NCBI GenBank assembly: GCA_949128115.1 | Contig: OX421966.1 | Span: 67,515,416-67,579,415 of the forward strand | Origin: Anaspis maculata | Lineage: Eukaryota > Arthropoda > Insecta > Coleoptera > Scraptiidae | DNA length: 64,000 nt | Direction: 5' to 3' | In this document: one piece after another, positions 1 to 10,766 of the stretch | How the letters are laid out: every line of letters begins with the position of its first letter | How positions within the stretch are numbered: the first letter of the stretch is position 1 | Notes under the pieces: generated by a model | What the model was told of the DNA's origin: nothing | The model's database searches: none | Seen by the model: only the letters and a program-made list of their open reading frames with translations | Position numbers and translations under genes: made by a program

Positions 1-520
1 CTCTAGCTTTAGATATCACAAGAATAGGGCAAAAAGAGGCTCGCTAGAATCTGGAACGGCATGGAAACATATCAGAGCTGCTATCAGGGTTCCAAATGAC
101 ATGTCGTCACGACACGACAAACGTCATGAAAAATTGCACGAGATCTGAGGAGGGCCCCAAACGCCACTGTAGGAACAAGGAGACCCTGTAGAGCTTCTAA
201 TAGCACAAGAGGGCCGCGAAAGATCACAAGGAAGCGCGTTATAGGGCTTCAACCAACACAAGGGGGCTTGGCACGCTCTAAGTATCACAAGAAGGCACAA
301 TGGTGCTCACTTGAGCTGGGAAAGTCATGGAAAATGCAGTGGGGCTCAGCAGGGCTTGAAGCGACATTAAAGAGGCACAAGAGCCCAATGGAGCTATGTT
401 TAGCACGAAAAGGCAAAATGGGGGTGGCACTGGGACGACCAAGATGCCAAGGTGGTCATCATGGAACAGGAGTTGAGCTTTATTGCAAGGTGATCACAGG
501 TAAATAGGTATTTAGGTAAT
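1..520. repeat. Degenerate GGGGCTC/CACAAG minisatellite
   Basis: Imperfect units of roughly 40-55 bp. Each contains a GGGCTC- or AGGGCTT-like core, a GAA(A/C)G spacer and a CACAAG-like end. The units drift strongly and no long reading frame has protein-like character. The same family recurs at 1190-1530 in the opposite orientation, at 16340-17085 and as single units near 14281-14365 and 43997-44045, so it is a dispersed non-coding repeat of this genome. Confidence 0.6.
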
Positions 521-1187
521 ATTGATGTGTAAGCCAGAGCCTAGAACCAAAGCAAAGATGACTATTAACTCTGAAATAAATTTCAATCGAGGTACCAGTG
601 GAACAAAAGTGACCTTGAGCTGACTCCCTCATCTGAGATTGAGTTTGCAAAGAATTGATACTCACCAAAGAAACAACGATAAAGAAATTATAGCTACAAA
701 AACCTCATCATCAATTTCGCAATAAATTAGTGTTTGTACCTACCTCTTCAAAATCGGAGGATGAGCTAGTATTGTGGATTTGTGGAATCAGCACCCCTCC
801 TTCTCTATTCGACATCAGCAGCGGGACCCCCCAGCTCCGATGAGGCAACCCCCCACTCAGCATAGCATGTCATGTTTCATTAATGAGATGATCTCAATCA
901 TGTCACAAAATAACATCACGATGAACGTTACTTCCACAACTATGTGATGTTCATCCGCGATATTATATGATGTAATGTCTGAGAGATGTTTCGAAATGAA
1001 CTCAAATTGAACATCACACATGAGACATCCACGGGACACAACATTGTTACTGCTTTCAACTTGTCGAAGTGTAACATCTCAATGACGTCAATGAGACGTA
1101 GTCACTAAGAGGTTTTTTAAATTTCGCGGGCTGTCATCGTTAAGCTCTGTGTGTCGGAAAATATTTTCATAAATAGTTTTGCCTCCT

Positions 1188-1530
1188 ATTCCATGTGTGT
1201 AATGCCAGAACAGGCTTATGTCTTCATGCATAGTTTGAAGCCCTGCGGGCCCTCTCATGTCTTCACTCTTCATGTGTCGTTTGGAACCATTTTTGTGGCA
1301 TTTTGTCGTGGCTATCGCACCTTTGGTGAACCCTTGTGTCTGCTCTCGTGTTATTCGGAACCCCAAAATGGGCCCCTTTTTGTCTTATTGTGGTTTCGAA
1401 TACTTTGATGACTCCCGTTTATGTCTTATTGTAACGTCCGGAGCCCCAACGGAGCCCCTTGTGTCTTGCTGTAACGTTTCGAGCCCCGGCGAGGCTCTTT
1501 GGGCTCGGTGTATCGTTTGGAGTCCGAATG
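1188..1530 (-). repeat. GGGGCTC-family minisatellite, reverse orientation
   Basis: Read on the minus strand this carries the same unit as the first 520 bases: GGGGCTC / GAAAC / CACAAG words at intervals of about 45-55 bp. On the plus strand it appears as TTGTGTCTT and GGAACCCC words. It lies inside the possible TIR element at 849-2046. It has no coding character beyond open frames produced by the repeat. Confidence 0.5.
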
Positions 1531-1592
1531 AAATATCCCGAGATATATATCTGAACATCAAGCGCGCTGTTGGAATATACTGTATTAGACAA

Positions 1593-1676
1593 GTTGGTAG
1601 CTTAGACGAATAGGCAGCAGTGTGTCTAACTATCACCTGTGGGGATCCAGGTTCAAATCCTGCGGATGACGCCAAC
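1593..1676 (+). other. tRNA-like sequence (SINE head or fossil)
   Basis: A TAGCTTAGACGAATAGG stretch resembles a pol III A box. GGTTCAAATCC at 1650-1660 matches the B-box/T-loop consensus, and GTTGG at the start can pair with CCAAC at the end. The spacing between the T arm and the acceptor strand is too long, and the T stem has a mismatch, so it does not fold as a functional tRNA. A tRNA-derived SINE promoter or decayed tRNA copy is the best reading, at low confidence. Confidence 0.25.
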
Positions 1677-2049
1677 AGAAGAACAACTTTTCTTAGGGAA
1701 AAAACGTGCTGTAGAGATTGTAAAAATTAGTAAAAATAGGTGCGAGCCTCCAATTACATAGAACTATGTTGAAAAGTGGTGACAAATGGATTCTTATTCA
1801 AAAATACACATCCAAAATGCGACGTAATATGTACGTCAAAAAGTGATATCTACGAGATGTGGAATAGCGATGTAGATAGTATGTCACATTTGGACATCTT
1901 TGAGATATCTCATTCATGTTCTAATTACCCGGACATAAGAGATAACAGAGATGTCCACTTAACATCGCATAGACTTTTTTGTTAACATCGCAGTTGTAAC
2001 ATGAACAGCTGAGTGATGTCACAGAGATGTTTTCTTGCTGAGTGGGCCC

Positions 2050-2514
2050 TTAAGGCCTAGCACAGCGAAGTGCGCGCCACAGAGCGCTCCCGTCAGACCA
2101 AAGGGCATTCGCAGGAATTCGTAATGCCAGTTTTCAGTCGCGGAGACAGCCGAGTTCGTTCCGCTTCCTCGACTTTTGCTTCACCGGTGTAAAGAAATTT
2201 GCGTGTGCGATTTCGTTTCTGGGACACCTGCTAATTAAAAGCCGCTTCTTCTGCGTTGACGATGGGTGTCGGCGAATGCCTGCCTGCTATCGCACCATCA
2301 TTTTCGTGACGTTTTGTCCATCAATCACCTTTACGTACCTAAATATACATCATACACACATACACATTGCAGATGATGGCTCCTAACAAGGTGCAGCATC
2401 ACTTCGGAAGCCTCTCTAGGAGTGGTGATCGGGTCAGAACACCCATCAGACGCGCGGGAGTGGTCCCGCCGGCCAGGCTGCAGGCCCGCAGGCATCGGCT
2501 AGAAGAAAGATGAA
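2050..2514. other. Intergenic, nothing recognised
   Basis: Mixed-composition sequence, GC-richer toward its right end (around 2440-2500). I see no RNA gene, long frame or repeat family that I can name. Confidence 0.4.
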
Positions 2515-3169
2515 CAGGGTGATTCAAAAGTGTCCAGCCACCTTGAAGCTTCGGGTAATATGGAGATGTGATAAGAGTGCTGGAAAATTGTTTAAAAAAC
2601 TCAATCTTTCTTGATTTTGAAGTCATGAAGGGACAAAAGTTGGTCCTTCGAGCGCTTCGATTTTCGTTTCTTCAAAAGATTTTGGTAGACTGTTTCTGGA
2701 AAAACATCAAGTACAAAAAATATTGTAGACCTGTACTGCATTTCTATTTTGTTTACAGGGTGAGTCATGAATCCTAGGAAATAATTTTTCCTAGAAGTGC
2801 TCGCAAACTGTCACAATGGTCCCATAATTTATGTAGAGCACAATTAAACACGATCCATACCAGAAGAATTCTTTTGCTTCTGTTTTTACAGGAAAACTAA
2901 ATTTTTGCAGTTTATGACTTACCCGGTATAGAAAACAGAAATTCAGTATAGCTACAAAGGTTGATTTTTTGTACTTGATATTCTTTCATGAACAGTTTGC
3001 TAGAATTGTTTGGAAGAACGAAAATAGGAGCGATCAAAGGATCAACTTTTAGACCCACATAACTTCAAAATTAAACAGAGATAGAATTTTCTCAACAATT
3101 TTCCAGCATTCTGCTGCAATCTCCATATTTCGCAGCTTCAAGGTGGCTGGACACTTTTGAATCGCCCTG
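2515..3169. mobile_element. Foldback element with CAGGGTGATTC ends
   Basis: The left end CAGGGTGATTCAAAAGTGTC and the right end GACACTTTTGAATCGCCCTG form a near-perfect inverted repeat that continues for about 60 bp (CCAGCCACCTTGAAGCT on the left). There is no transposase, so it is non-autonomous. Unlike the other CAGGG elements in this window it is not flanked by TATA, and I could not define a target duplication. Confidence 0.7.
2755..2938. mobile_element. Nested short CAGGGTGAGTC element
   Basis: A second, smaller inverted pair lies inside the 2515-3169 element: TACAGGGTGAGTCATGA on the left and TATGACTTACCCGGTA on the right, about 180 bp apart. Both the outer and inner elements start with CAGGGTGA, which suggests one member of the group inserted into another. 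Confidence 0.5.
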
Positions 3170-3170
3170 T

Positions 3171-4101
3171 AGCCAGAGCCGAGGAGGCTGCCGACTGAGA
3201 TGCGGCATGGGTGCCCGGATGGCAGCGGCGACTCAGCGGGTGTCGTTCTCGTTATGGACAACTCGTGGTGTACGACCATTAGAAAAACGCAAGAAGCTAC
3301 GCCGCATTCGAGTGTGTATAGAAATGCGGGCGCGCAATACAGGGTGTTTTGGTTCTCTGTAAAGAGTACAGCAGCCAGCCAAGTATTTTGGCTAACACTA
3401 GTTCTCGTCCTTGGATTGAAAGTGTCAAGTGGGTCGATTCTTTTTCTTTACAGTCGCGATCCGCTTTATTCGCTCCGACACCGTAGAGTCAAGCATTGCC
3501 TTGAGCATTGCTTTGTGCTCATCCTTCAAGAAGTGACACTTCTACTACTCAAGCAACTTATATTGTTCTCTTCTGGTTTTCTAATACCATTGTTTGGTGG
3601 CCAGAGTTGACAGGACACTGAAAATGGCAAAAATGACAATTGATTATGATAATGAAGAATTTAAGCAACACTCTGTACAGAGCTTCAAGCATCACCGTCC
3701 GTAATATGTATCAACTCACGGAAATGAACTGCACACTGAGTCACTGAGTGCCTGCTTGCTCCACCTCTTCTATCTATCCTCTGATGCATCGTGCAATGGC
3801 TTAATACCCGAGTGCATGTGTGTATGATGCCGGTATGTATGCTGGTGTGTGTGCCTCAAAGCCGGCGTAAGACGGTGACTTATGGGTGTTGTAAATAGCC
3901 GACCTTAATGGGAAGCATCGGAGCACGAGCAGCGATTTTCATGTTCGAATCAAAGAAAAATGGCATCACAATAAAATAGGAGGTGGCATCCGGATTGAAG
4001 GAACATTGCTTGAAAAATTACAAACGTATAACAAATCTGATATTTTCACTGCTATTGTGACAAGTATGTTATTGCCAAATGTTTGTAAGATCTTCAAAAA
4101 C
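3171..4101. other. Intergenic; one orphan CAGGGTG terminus
   Basis: There is no convincing gene. An isolated ATACAGGGTGTTTTGG near 3343-3358 resembles the terminus of the CAGGG elements, but no partner end was found nearby. Open frames here, including one of 136 codons at 3200-3610, show no recognisable domain. Confidence 0.4.
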
Positions 4102-4105
4102 ATAT

Positions 4106-4636
4106 TGTTACGAGCGGCAATCCCGTGCATTCTGGTAAATACGCGACCTTTTTAGATTCTGCGATCCATTAGGTCGCGGTGTAGATACAAATGCGGAGCT
4201 CTGGACAATTCCAGAAGTGTACGTGATGGCTTAGCATTGGGAACCTTCAATGCTCGATCAAGACACATCTGTTCATTTTGGCGGAGGCGCTGGTTTCAGA
4301 GCACGACAGAGCTATACGGGTGATGTGTAGGATTTTTTGGGAGTCTAGTCGTATGAAAACCGTAAGCCAGGTCACTATGGAAACTGCTGGAGAATGCATG
4401 AAACATTCGAGATGAATTCGTCGGACCTATATAAAGCATCAATCGTCGCCTCACGAGCAGTTATGAATTGAAAGGCAAAGTGGTAGCGAGCGGATTAAAA
4501 GCGGGTTGTTATCACAGCGATATTCTTAAGTGGATAGCTGTTTGCGTGTATTTATTGCAGTACGCAGCAATAAATAGTGTGTGTTTTAAAACGATCGTCT
4601 CGATTATATTCGAACCCGTACGCAAATTACGTAACA
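4106..4636 (+). mobile_element. Solo LTR, Ty3-like, ATAT target duplication
   Basis: The 531-bp unit starts TGTTACGAGCGGC and ends TACGTAACA, giving the TG...CA ends of an LTR. The 4-bp direct repeat ATAT sits immediately outside at 4102-4105 and 4637-4640. A TATATAAA box lies at 4428-4435 and an AATAAA polyadenylation signal at 4569-4574, in the order expected for U3-R-U5 on the plus strand. No internal coding region is attached, so it is a recombination-derived solo LTR. A diverged sister is at 56770-57276. The 4-bp AT-rich target suits Ty3/gypsy-type elements, which is an inference because no pol is present. Confidence 0.85.
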
Positions 4637-4640
4637 ATAT

Positions 4641-5084
4641 CTACTAGTGGATAAGTTACGCATACCCTATAATAAGAGTTGAACAGTCCAAGAATTATGT
4701 TAGTGAGAGATGAGGCGTCCTTTTTGCGTCTTATCTCTCTGGAAGACTTCTGCCCTCCTCGAAATGAAACCAGGAGCCAGGTAGTGGAGATCGAAGACAA
4801 AATTGCTTCAATACTGAAAACAGGCATTACAAGTTTCTGCGAATGCCCTTTGGTCTGACAGGAGCACTCTGTGATGCGTACTCCGCTGATAGGCCTTGAA
4901 GGGTTGTATCACCTGATCGGAGGTGTTCCGTTGCTCAAGTTGAATGGGGGGAGGAGGGGTATTATTGTTAGAAGTTCAAAAGACCGTATTTGTCCCACAA
5001 ACTGAGTTTATTCTGAAGCAAAATTCATTGTTTCTCACAAAATAACGGAACAAAAGAATCAGATAAGTATCAATATCAAGTACT
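4641..5084. other. Intergenic, nothing recognised
   Basis: There is no gene-like frame, and no repeat relationship found elsewhere in the window. Confidence 0.4.
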
Positions 5085-5455
5085 TAATACGGCGGCTGAT
5101 GGACGATATCGAGATTTAGCTTGCATTTTGTTCTAGGGCATTCAAACTTGACACAGTTGTGGTACATCTTACTTTCAAGAAGTGGAAACAAGGTTGCAAA
5201 CCCGGGAGAGCATTGGTATGGCGAGTTGTTTACCTAACAGGGGTAGATTTCAAAACCTTAAGGAATCGTCCGTTTCGGTGACTCCTATGGGCCAGGACTG
5301 GTCCTCCACTTGACGTTTACTAGTTCAAGGCATATGTCGACTTTGGCGATGGGTCGTGGAAGCGGGTTGCCCATCTTTCAAGGGCACAAACAGAATTTAC
5401 CGGAATCATCACAATTTCTTGCTCAACTGCTATTTCTGCGGCGTTTTTTTTTTAT
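5085..5455 (+). repeat. Left arm of 5.1/8.6-kb inverted pair
   Basis: From TACGGCGG the arm runs through CTTGCATTTTGTTCTAGG, AACAGGGGTAGATTTCAAAA and ATATGTCGACTTTGGCGATG. All of these appear in reverse complement at 8310-8615 in mirrored order. The left arm carries about 60 extra bases near 5135-5195. The 2.9 kb between the arms holds a foldback element and a tandem array. Confidence 0.75.
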
Positions 5456-5508
5456 TGAGACTCTTATTAGACTGAAACCTGGAACTGATAAAGAAGTGAG
5501 CGTGTATA

Positions 5509-6550
5509 CAGGGTATTTCAGATTTAAGTCGCGTTTTTCCAGGAAGTGATGGAAAACGTCAAAAAAGTGGACTATCTCTAAAAAATATGTCAGAAACGAA
5601 TAATAACGGAGATATAGGCGTTCAAAGTTGAACTTAAAAATTCATTTTTCGTCATAACTTTGAGACCTCTCAACCGATTATGTTCAAATTTGAATCGAAG
5701 CTCATTAAAATGAGTTGGTGTCTAACGATAATTACGCGGTCCTTCAAAATTTCTCAAGGGCGTGGATAATAGGGAATGCCTCTGCTTTTTTACCCCTATT
5801 TTTCACTCCTTGGGGTAATTTTGTGTATTGTTTACATTTTTGAATTTCAAGTTCAATTTCAAAGGAAAAGCTACCCCTGCAAAATTTTGATTAGAGGCTT
5901 CGTTTTCAAGATTTTTGCGTTTGAAACTCCGGAAAACACATCAAAATAGGTATCTACTTTTAAGAGCCAAAAAAATAATTTTTCTTTCAAACTTCTCGTT
6001 TCTTACTGAGACTCATGATGTAGCAACTTGACACACCTGAAAAACCTCTCCCAATAAAGGAATCATTAGTTATCTTGGATTTTAATTTGTAGGGCTTTGA
6101 AAGTGGTGTTTTCGAGATGTTTTCCGAAGTTTCAACCTCAAATATCTTGAGAACAAAGCTTCCATCCAAAATTTTGCAGAGTAACTTTTTCTTTAAAACT
6201 AGACGCTAAATTCAAAAATATGATCAATTTACCAAATTATCCGAGGGTTGGAAGAATAGGGGTAAAAAAGTGGGGACACCCCCAATTATTTATGCCCCTG
6301 GATATTCTTGATGGATTGCGTTATTATTGTTTGATACAAACTCACCTTAGTGAGCTTTGATTCAAATTGGAACAAAATCGGTCAAGAAGTTCCAAACCTA
6401 TGGCGAAAAATCAATTTTTAAGGTTCAACTTTGAACGCCCATATCTCCGTTATCATTCGTTTCTGACATATATTTTTTTGAGAAAGTCTACTTCTTTTGA
6501 CGTTTTATATCATTTTCTGAAAGGACGCGATTTAAATCTGAAACACCCTG
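5509..6550. mobile_element. TATACAGGG foldback element, about 1.04 kb
   Basis: The ends CAGGGTATTTCAGATTTAA and TTAAATCTGAAACACCCTG are inverted repeats extending about 200 bp, including an ATATCTCCGTTAT word on the right mirrored by ATAACGGAGATAT on the left. TATA flanks both sides (5505-5508 and 6551-6554), either a 4-bp duplication or a preferred target. There is no coding region. It is the intact version of the element that encloses the R2-like LINE at 49115-55832, and it gives the unoccupied sequence near 5940-5955 for that insertion. Confidence 0.8.
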
Positions 6551-6639
6551 TATACATCTCGCCGTCTGTTGAGTGCCGTTTGTTCTTCTCAAAGAATGGG
6601 TCTTGAAAAAGAAGCTTATTTATTACTGCACATCCAACA

Positions 6640-8050
6640 GAAGGACTTAAAAATGGTGACCAGCTGGGACTAATGCTACACATCAATCGCCGAGACTTGA
6701 AAAACCTCTTGAAGGCCTGTAAATGTTACAAAATTATTGATCCTATTCCAAAGAAAAGATGTTGGATAATTCCTGTTGCTACGAGTTTTTAGCGATGTTT
6801 TGCTGCAAATTCGGTAAGACTTGAAAATGGTCACTCACTGAGACTAATCCTACAAATCATTTGCGGAAACTTGAAAAGTTTTGAAGGCCTTTATTTGCTT
6901 CAAATTACTTGTCTAATCTTTTTAGAAAAGAAATAGTGTTGTATAATTACTGTTACTATAAATCCCTTGGAAAGACTTGAGAAAGCAAGCCTCGAATGCT
7001 CACCATTGCTACAAATTCTTTGAGACTTCAAAAACAAAGGTGATCAAACGTAAATAGTTGATTTGAATCCATTATTAAGACTCAAAAAATGGTTTTGAAG
7101 TCACCTAACGCAGCTATTTTGAAATTATTTACCATTGGTCACCGACTGTAACTAATGTTATAAAACTATATAGCGAGAAAAATAAAAAAAGCTTTGAAGA
7201 CTTCTCTAGTTACCACAAATCAGTTGTGAACATAGAAAAGGACCACTGGATGTGAATAATTGTTACTACGAGTCACTTGGAAAGCCGCAAGAAATTGTTC
7301 TGAAAACGACTTGGTACTGCAAGTAAAACCCAAGCATAGTCACTGACTGGGACTAATGTCATTATACAATGCAATCAATGGGGTACTTGCCAATGAGACA
7401 GATTTGACTGAAATTACTTCTAATCATTGAAAAGAGTAATAAAGAGTATTTCCTGAAAATTTCAAGAAAATATATCCATTGGTTAAAGAGATTTTTTCTT
7501 GATTTATTATTTTTAAAGGGTTGGTAACAGTCGGGAAACTGCAGTGAAGTTTTTATATCTGTCTTTTTCAAATGTTGTGATGACACTCTACCTGTTTTTT
7601 GAGTTTTCAATCTAACAGTGCTGTTGGTTTAGTTTTCAGTATATTTGTGACGTCACTAATATAAGTATTTTTAAAACAGGCTCTGCGGCCGCAATTATGG
7701 AAATTTGGGAAAAAAAATACGGGTTCATTTTTTTTAACCATACTATCGATTAGGCCAATAAATTAAGATTGGGCAAGTACCCCATTGCAAAGACCAAAAG
7801 AACCTCAAAGGCCTCTCTAATTGCTACAAGACCGTTGAGGCGCAAGTTAAAAAACGGCTTGATAACGCTACAAATCCATTGCGAAGACTCAAAAAGCTTC
7901 CAAGTTCTCTAATTGCTGCAAAGTGAATTGACACTATTGAGAAAGGGTGCTGAATGTGAATACTCACTTCAAATCCCTTCGAAAGACTCAAGGGTCAGCC
8001 CTGAGAGGAGGGAGATTCAACAATGGTCATCGATTGAGACTAATTCTACG
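6640..8050. repeat. Degenerate tandem array, unit about 180 bp
   Basis: Words such as GACTTGAAAA, ATGGTCAC, TGGGACTAATGCTACAAAT and GAAGGCCT recur at intervals of roughly 150-190 bp with heavy drift. There is no coding signal. The array fills the interior of the inverted pair at 5085/8615. Confidence 0.55.
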
Positions 8051-8309
8051 AATCAATTGCTCAGAATGAGAAAAACCATTAGATACCTTCAATATCTCCC
8101 AATTTATCTTCGGACTATTCGAAAAAGACACCAAATGTCTTTCTATGAACTGTAAAGTCTACAATCTTCAACTGAAATTCAACTGACTTTGACTTTTCGA
8201 CTGAGAGTTAGGGAGCTGACCTCTTCTTAATAATTTTTCACCGAAGAGCAACAGCTTTGATGGTCAAATGTGACAGTTTTCATAAGACAGATGTGAAGTT
8301 GAGTGAAGT

Positions 8310-8615
8310 TTCATCAAAAAATGCCGAAGATATGTCAGTTGTGCAAGAAATTGTGATAGAAACACTACGATTTCGGCATTTCCTGTTTGTGCCCCTGGAG
8401 AGTAGGCAACTCGCTTACTCAACCCATCGCCAATGTCGACATATGTCTTTAACTACTGAATGTCAAGTGGGGAACCGATCCCGACCGACAGAAGTAACCG
8501 AAACGAACGATTTGTTGAGATTTTGAAATCTACCCCTGTTATGTAGGCAACCGATGCTCTCCTAGAGCAAAATGCAAGGTGGGTTGACTAACCGCCGTAC
8601 TAATCATGAAGTGAG
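8310..8615 (-). repeat. Right arm of 5.1/8.6-kb inverted pair
   Basis: Reverse complement of the left arm at 5085-5455. It shares the CTTGCATTTTG, AACAGGGGTAGATTTCAAAA, CCACTTGACATT and ATATGTCGACATTGGCGATG words, and lacks about 60 bp present in the left arm. Homology stops at CCGCCGTACTAAT near 8612. Confidence 0.75.
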
Positions 8616-8775
8616 AAAAGTTCAGATAACTTACTTGACGCAGTAAAATTATATTTGAAAAAACTCCCAATAACTACTCATTCACCCGGCATGACCTTTT
8701 CTTACTGCGTTTTACAAATTGAGGCATCAGTAAAACATATGAAAAATCTCATCGAGGCAATGTTTTCCTGTGTTA

Positions 8776-8954
8776 ATATGTATAGACAATACAAATAGAG
8801 AAGACCATATGTTATCACCACCGTCGTTACGGATATTGGGGCATCAAAAATCAGCCAACCTTTTTTTGAATGATGGACTCACCCTGGTTCCTACGCAACC
8901 GTAAAAATCCGTGACGACATGTGTCTTTTCTATTTGTATTGTCTATATACATAT
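8776..8954. mobile_element. Short MITE-like palindrome, about 179 bp
   Basis: The left end ATATGTATAGACAATACAA and the right end TTGTATTGTCTATATACAT are inverted copies; the match extends about 35 bp with a 2-bp indel. The middle is unrelated. There is no coding region. The size and structure suit a miniature inverted-repeat element. A target duplication could not be separated from the AT-rich ends. Confidence 0.65.
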
Positions 8955-9177
8955 AGTCTGATAGGGCCGCTCAGTGGGGTTCGCCTGAGGATTGCAGTTT
9001 CCCGCGAACACAATTGATCACCAATTCTTTCTAAACAATGTCCTAAGAAGTTGGCTGAAAAACAGCACTCCATTGTCTGTTAACATTCCACTATGAACAA
9101 TTTATAGACTCCATTGAAGCATAAAAAACCATAATCAGTTCAGTTGCTGCAACTTCCTTTCAAAGAAGTGGGATGTA

Positions 9178-10764
9178 CCGGGTGGGCCATAAAAAACCGT
9201 GCTCGGAATTTTTCCTTCTAAAATTTTTATTTCGCCACCGATTATATCAAACTTTTCAACATTGGCTAGCCAATTAAATAGGCTATCATTTTCGTATTTC
9301 AAAATGGTCGACATACCAAAATTCAAGATGGCAGAAAAAATTGAATATAGGCCTTCTTTTGTTCTCGTTGCTCTTTATTCAAAGTTACCCAAAAGTAAAA
9401 ACCAATAATGTATTATGAAGAAATGGACCTTTCTTGTCAATTCAAGACCACAACCATTGGAATCGAGTCATCTGCTGAGGAGCTATTGCGAGTTGAAGCG
9501 AAGCCTATTTTCCATTTTTTTCATTTTCGCATAATTAATGGATCCAAATTTTGGTATCCTGCCCGCCAATTCGCCATTTGCTCATTTCTCAACCGATTTT
9601 CTCAAATCTGGTATCAATGGCTAGCCAATTGGAAAGGCAATCTTTTTCATATAAGAAAATGACGTACATATTAAAATCCAAGATAGCGGAAGCAATTGAA
9701 AATAGAATTTCTTTTGTCCTTATTGCTTTTTAATAAAAATCAGCAGAAAGTCAAAATTAATAATTATTATGAAGGAATAGACCTTCCTTGACAATCCAAG
9801 ATTGCAATCAATCAAATCGAGTCATCTGCTTAGGAGCTACGGCGACTTGAAGCGAAGCCTACCTACCGGTTCGTTATTCCCGCATAAATGACCCAAATTT
9901 AGAAATCCTGCCCGCTATATCCTCATTTTCCAACCATTTTCTGTCAAAATTGGTTTCAATGGATAGCCAATTGAACAGGCTGCCGTTTTCATATGGGAAA
10001 ATGGCCAATATGTCAAAATTCAAGATGATGGAAACTGTTGAAAATGGGCCTTATTCGTTCTTGTTGGAATAGAAAAACGGAAAGTACGCTTGGCTTCAAC
10101 TGGCCGTAGCTCCTTGTCAGATGAACCGATTTGATTGGTTGCTGTCTTGAATTGTCGGAGAAGGTCTATTCCTTCATAATAATTATTGGTTTTGACTGTC
10201 TGCTTATTTTTATTAAGAAACAATGCAGACAAAATAAATCTTATTTTCAATTGCTTCTGCCATCTTGGATTTTGACAGATCTGTCATTTTGTCATATGGA
10301 AAAGGTAGCTTGTCCGATTGGCTAGCCATTGATACCGAATTTGAACAAATCGGTTGAGAAATGAGCATATGACGGATTGGCGGGCAGGATACTTAAATTA
10401 GGATCAATTATGCATGAATAAAAAAAATGGAAAGTAGGCTTCGCTTCAACTCGCAATAGCTCCTCAGCAGATGACCCGATTTCATTGGTTGTGGCCTTGA
10501 TTTGACAAGGAAGGTCTATTTCTTCATAATACATTATTGGTTTTGACTTTCTGGTAACTTTCAATAAAAAGCAACGAGAACAAAAGAAGGCCTATTTTCG
10601 ATTGTTTCTGCCATCTTAAATTTATGTATGTCGGCAATTTTGAAATGCAGAAATGATAGCCTATTCAATTGGCTATTCAATGCTGAAAAGTTTAATGAAA
10701 CCGGTGGCGGAGTAAAAATTTTAGAAGGAAAAATTCAGAGCACGGTTTTTTATGGCCCACCCGG
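9178..10764. mobile_element. TA-flanked foldback element, about 1.6 kb
   Basis: CCGGGTGGGCCATAAAAAAC at the left and its complement GTTTTTTATGGCCCACCCGG at the right are perfect inverted ends, each bordered by TA (9176-9177 and 10765-10766). The interior holds about four diverged copies of a 400-bp unit with the words GAGTCATCTGCT(G/T)AGGAGC, GTTGAAGCGAAGCC and CCTGCCCGCCAAT, two in each direction. It is therefore a palindrome built of repeated units. The TA target suggests mobilisation by a Tc1/mariner-type enzyme (inference). There is no transposase. Confidence 0.8.
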
Positions 10765-10766
10765 TA

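Larger units (their letters stand above)
849..2046. mobile_element. Possible short-TIR element
   Basis: The left edge reads CCCACTCAGCA and the right edge TGCTGAGTGGG, an exact 11-bp inverted repeat. Just inside both ends the sequence is rich in GATGT/ACATC words (gatgttcatc, gagatgtcc), which suggests related subterminal regions. I could not find a clear target-site duplication, so the boundaries are tentative. It may instead be two related repeats lying in opposite directions. Confidence 0.35.

Noticed and set aside
1593..1676. Functional tRNA gene
   Set aside because: The T-stem mismatch and extra bases before the acceptor strand prevent a canonical cloverleaf.
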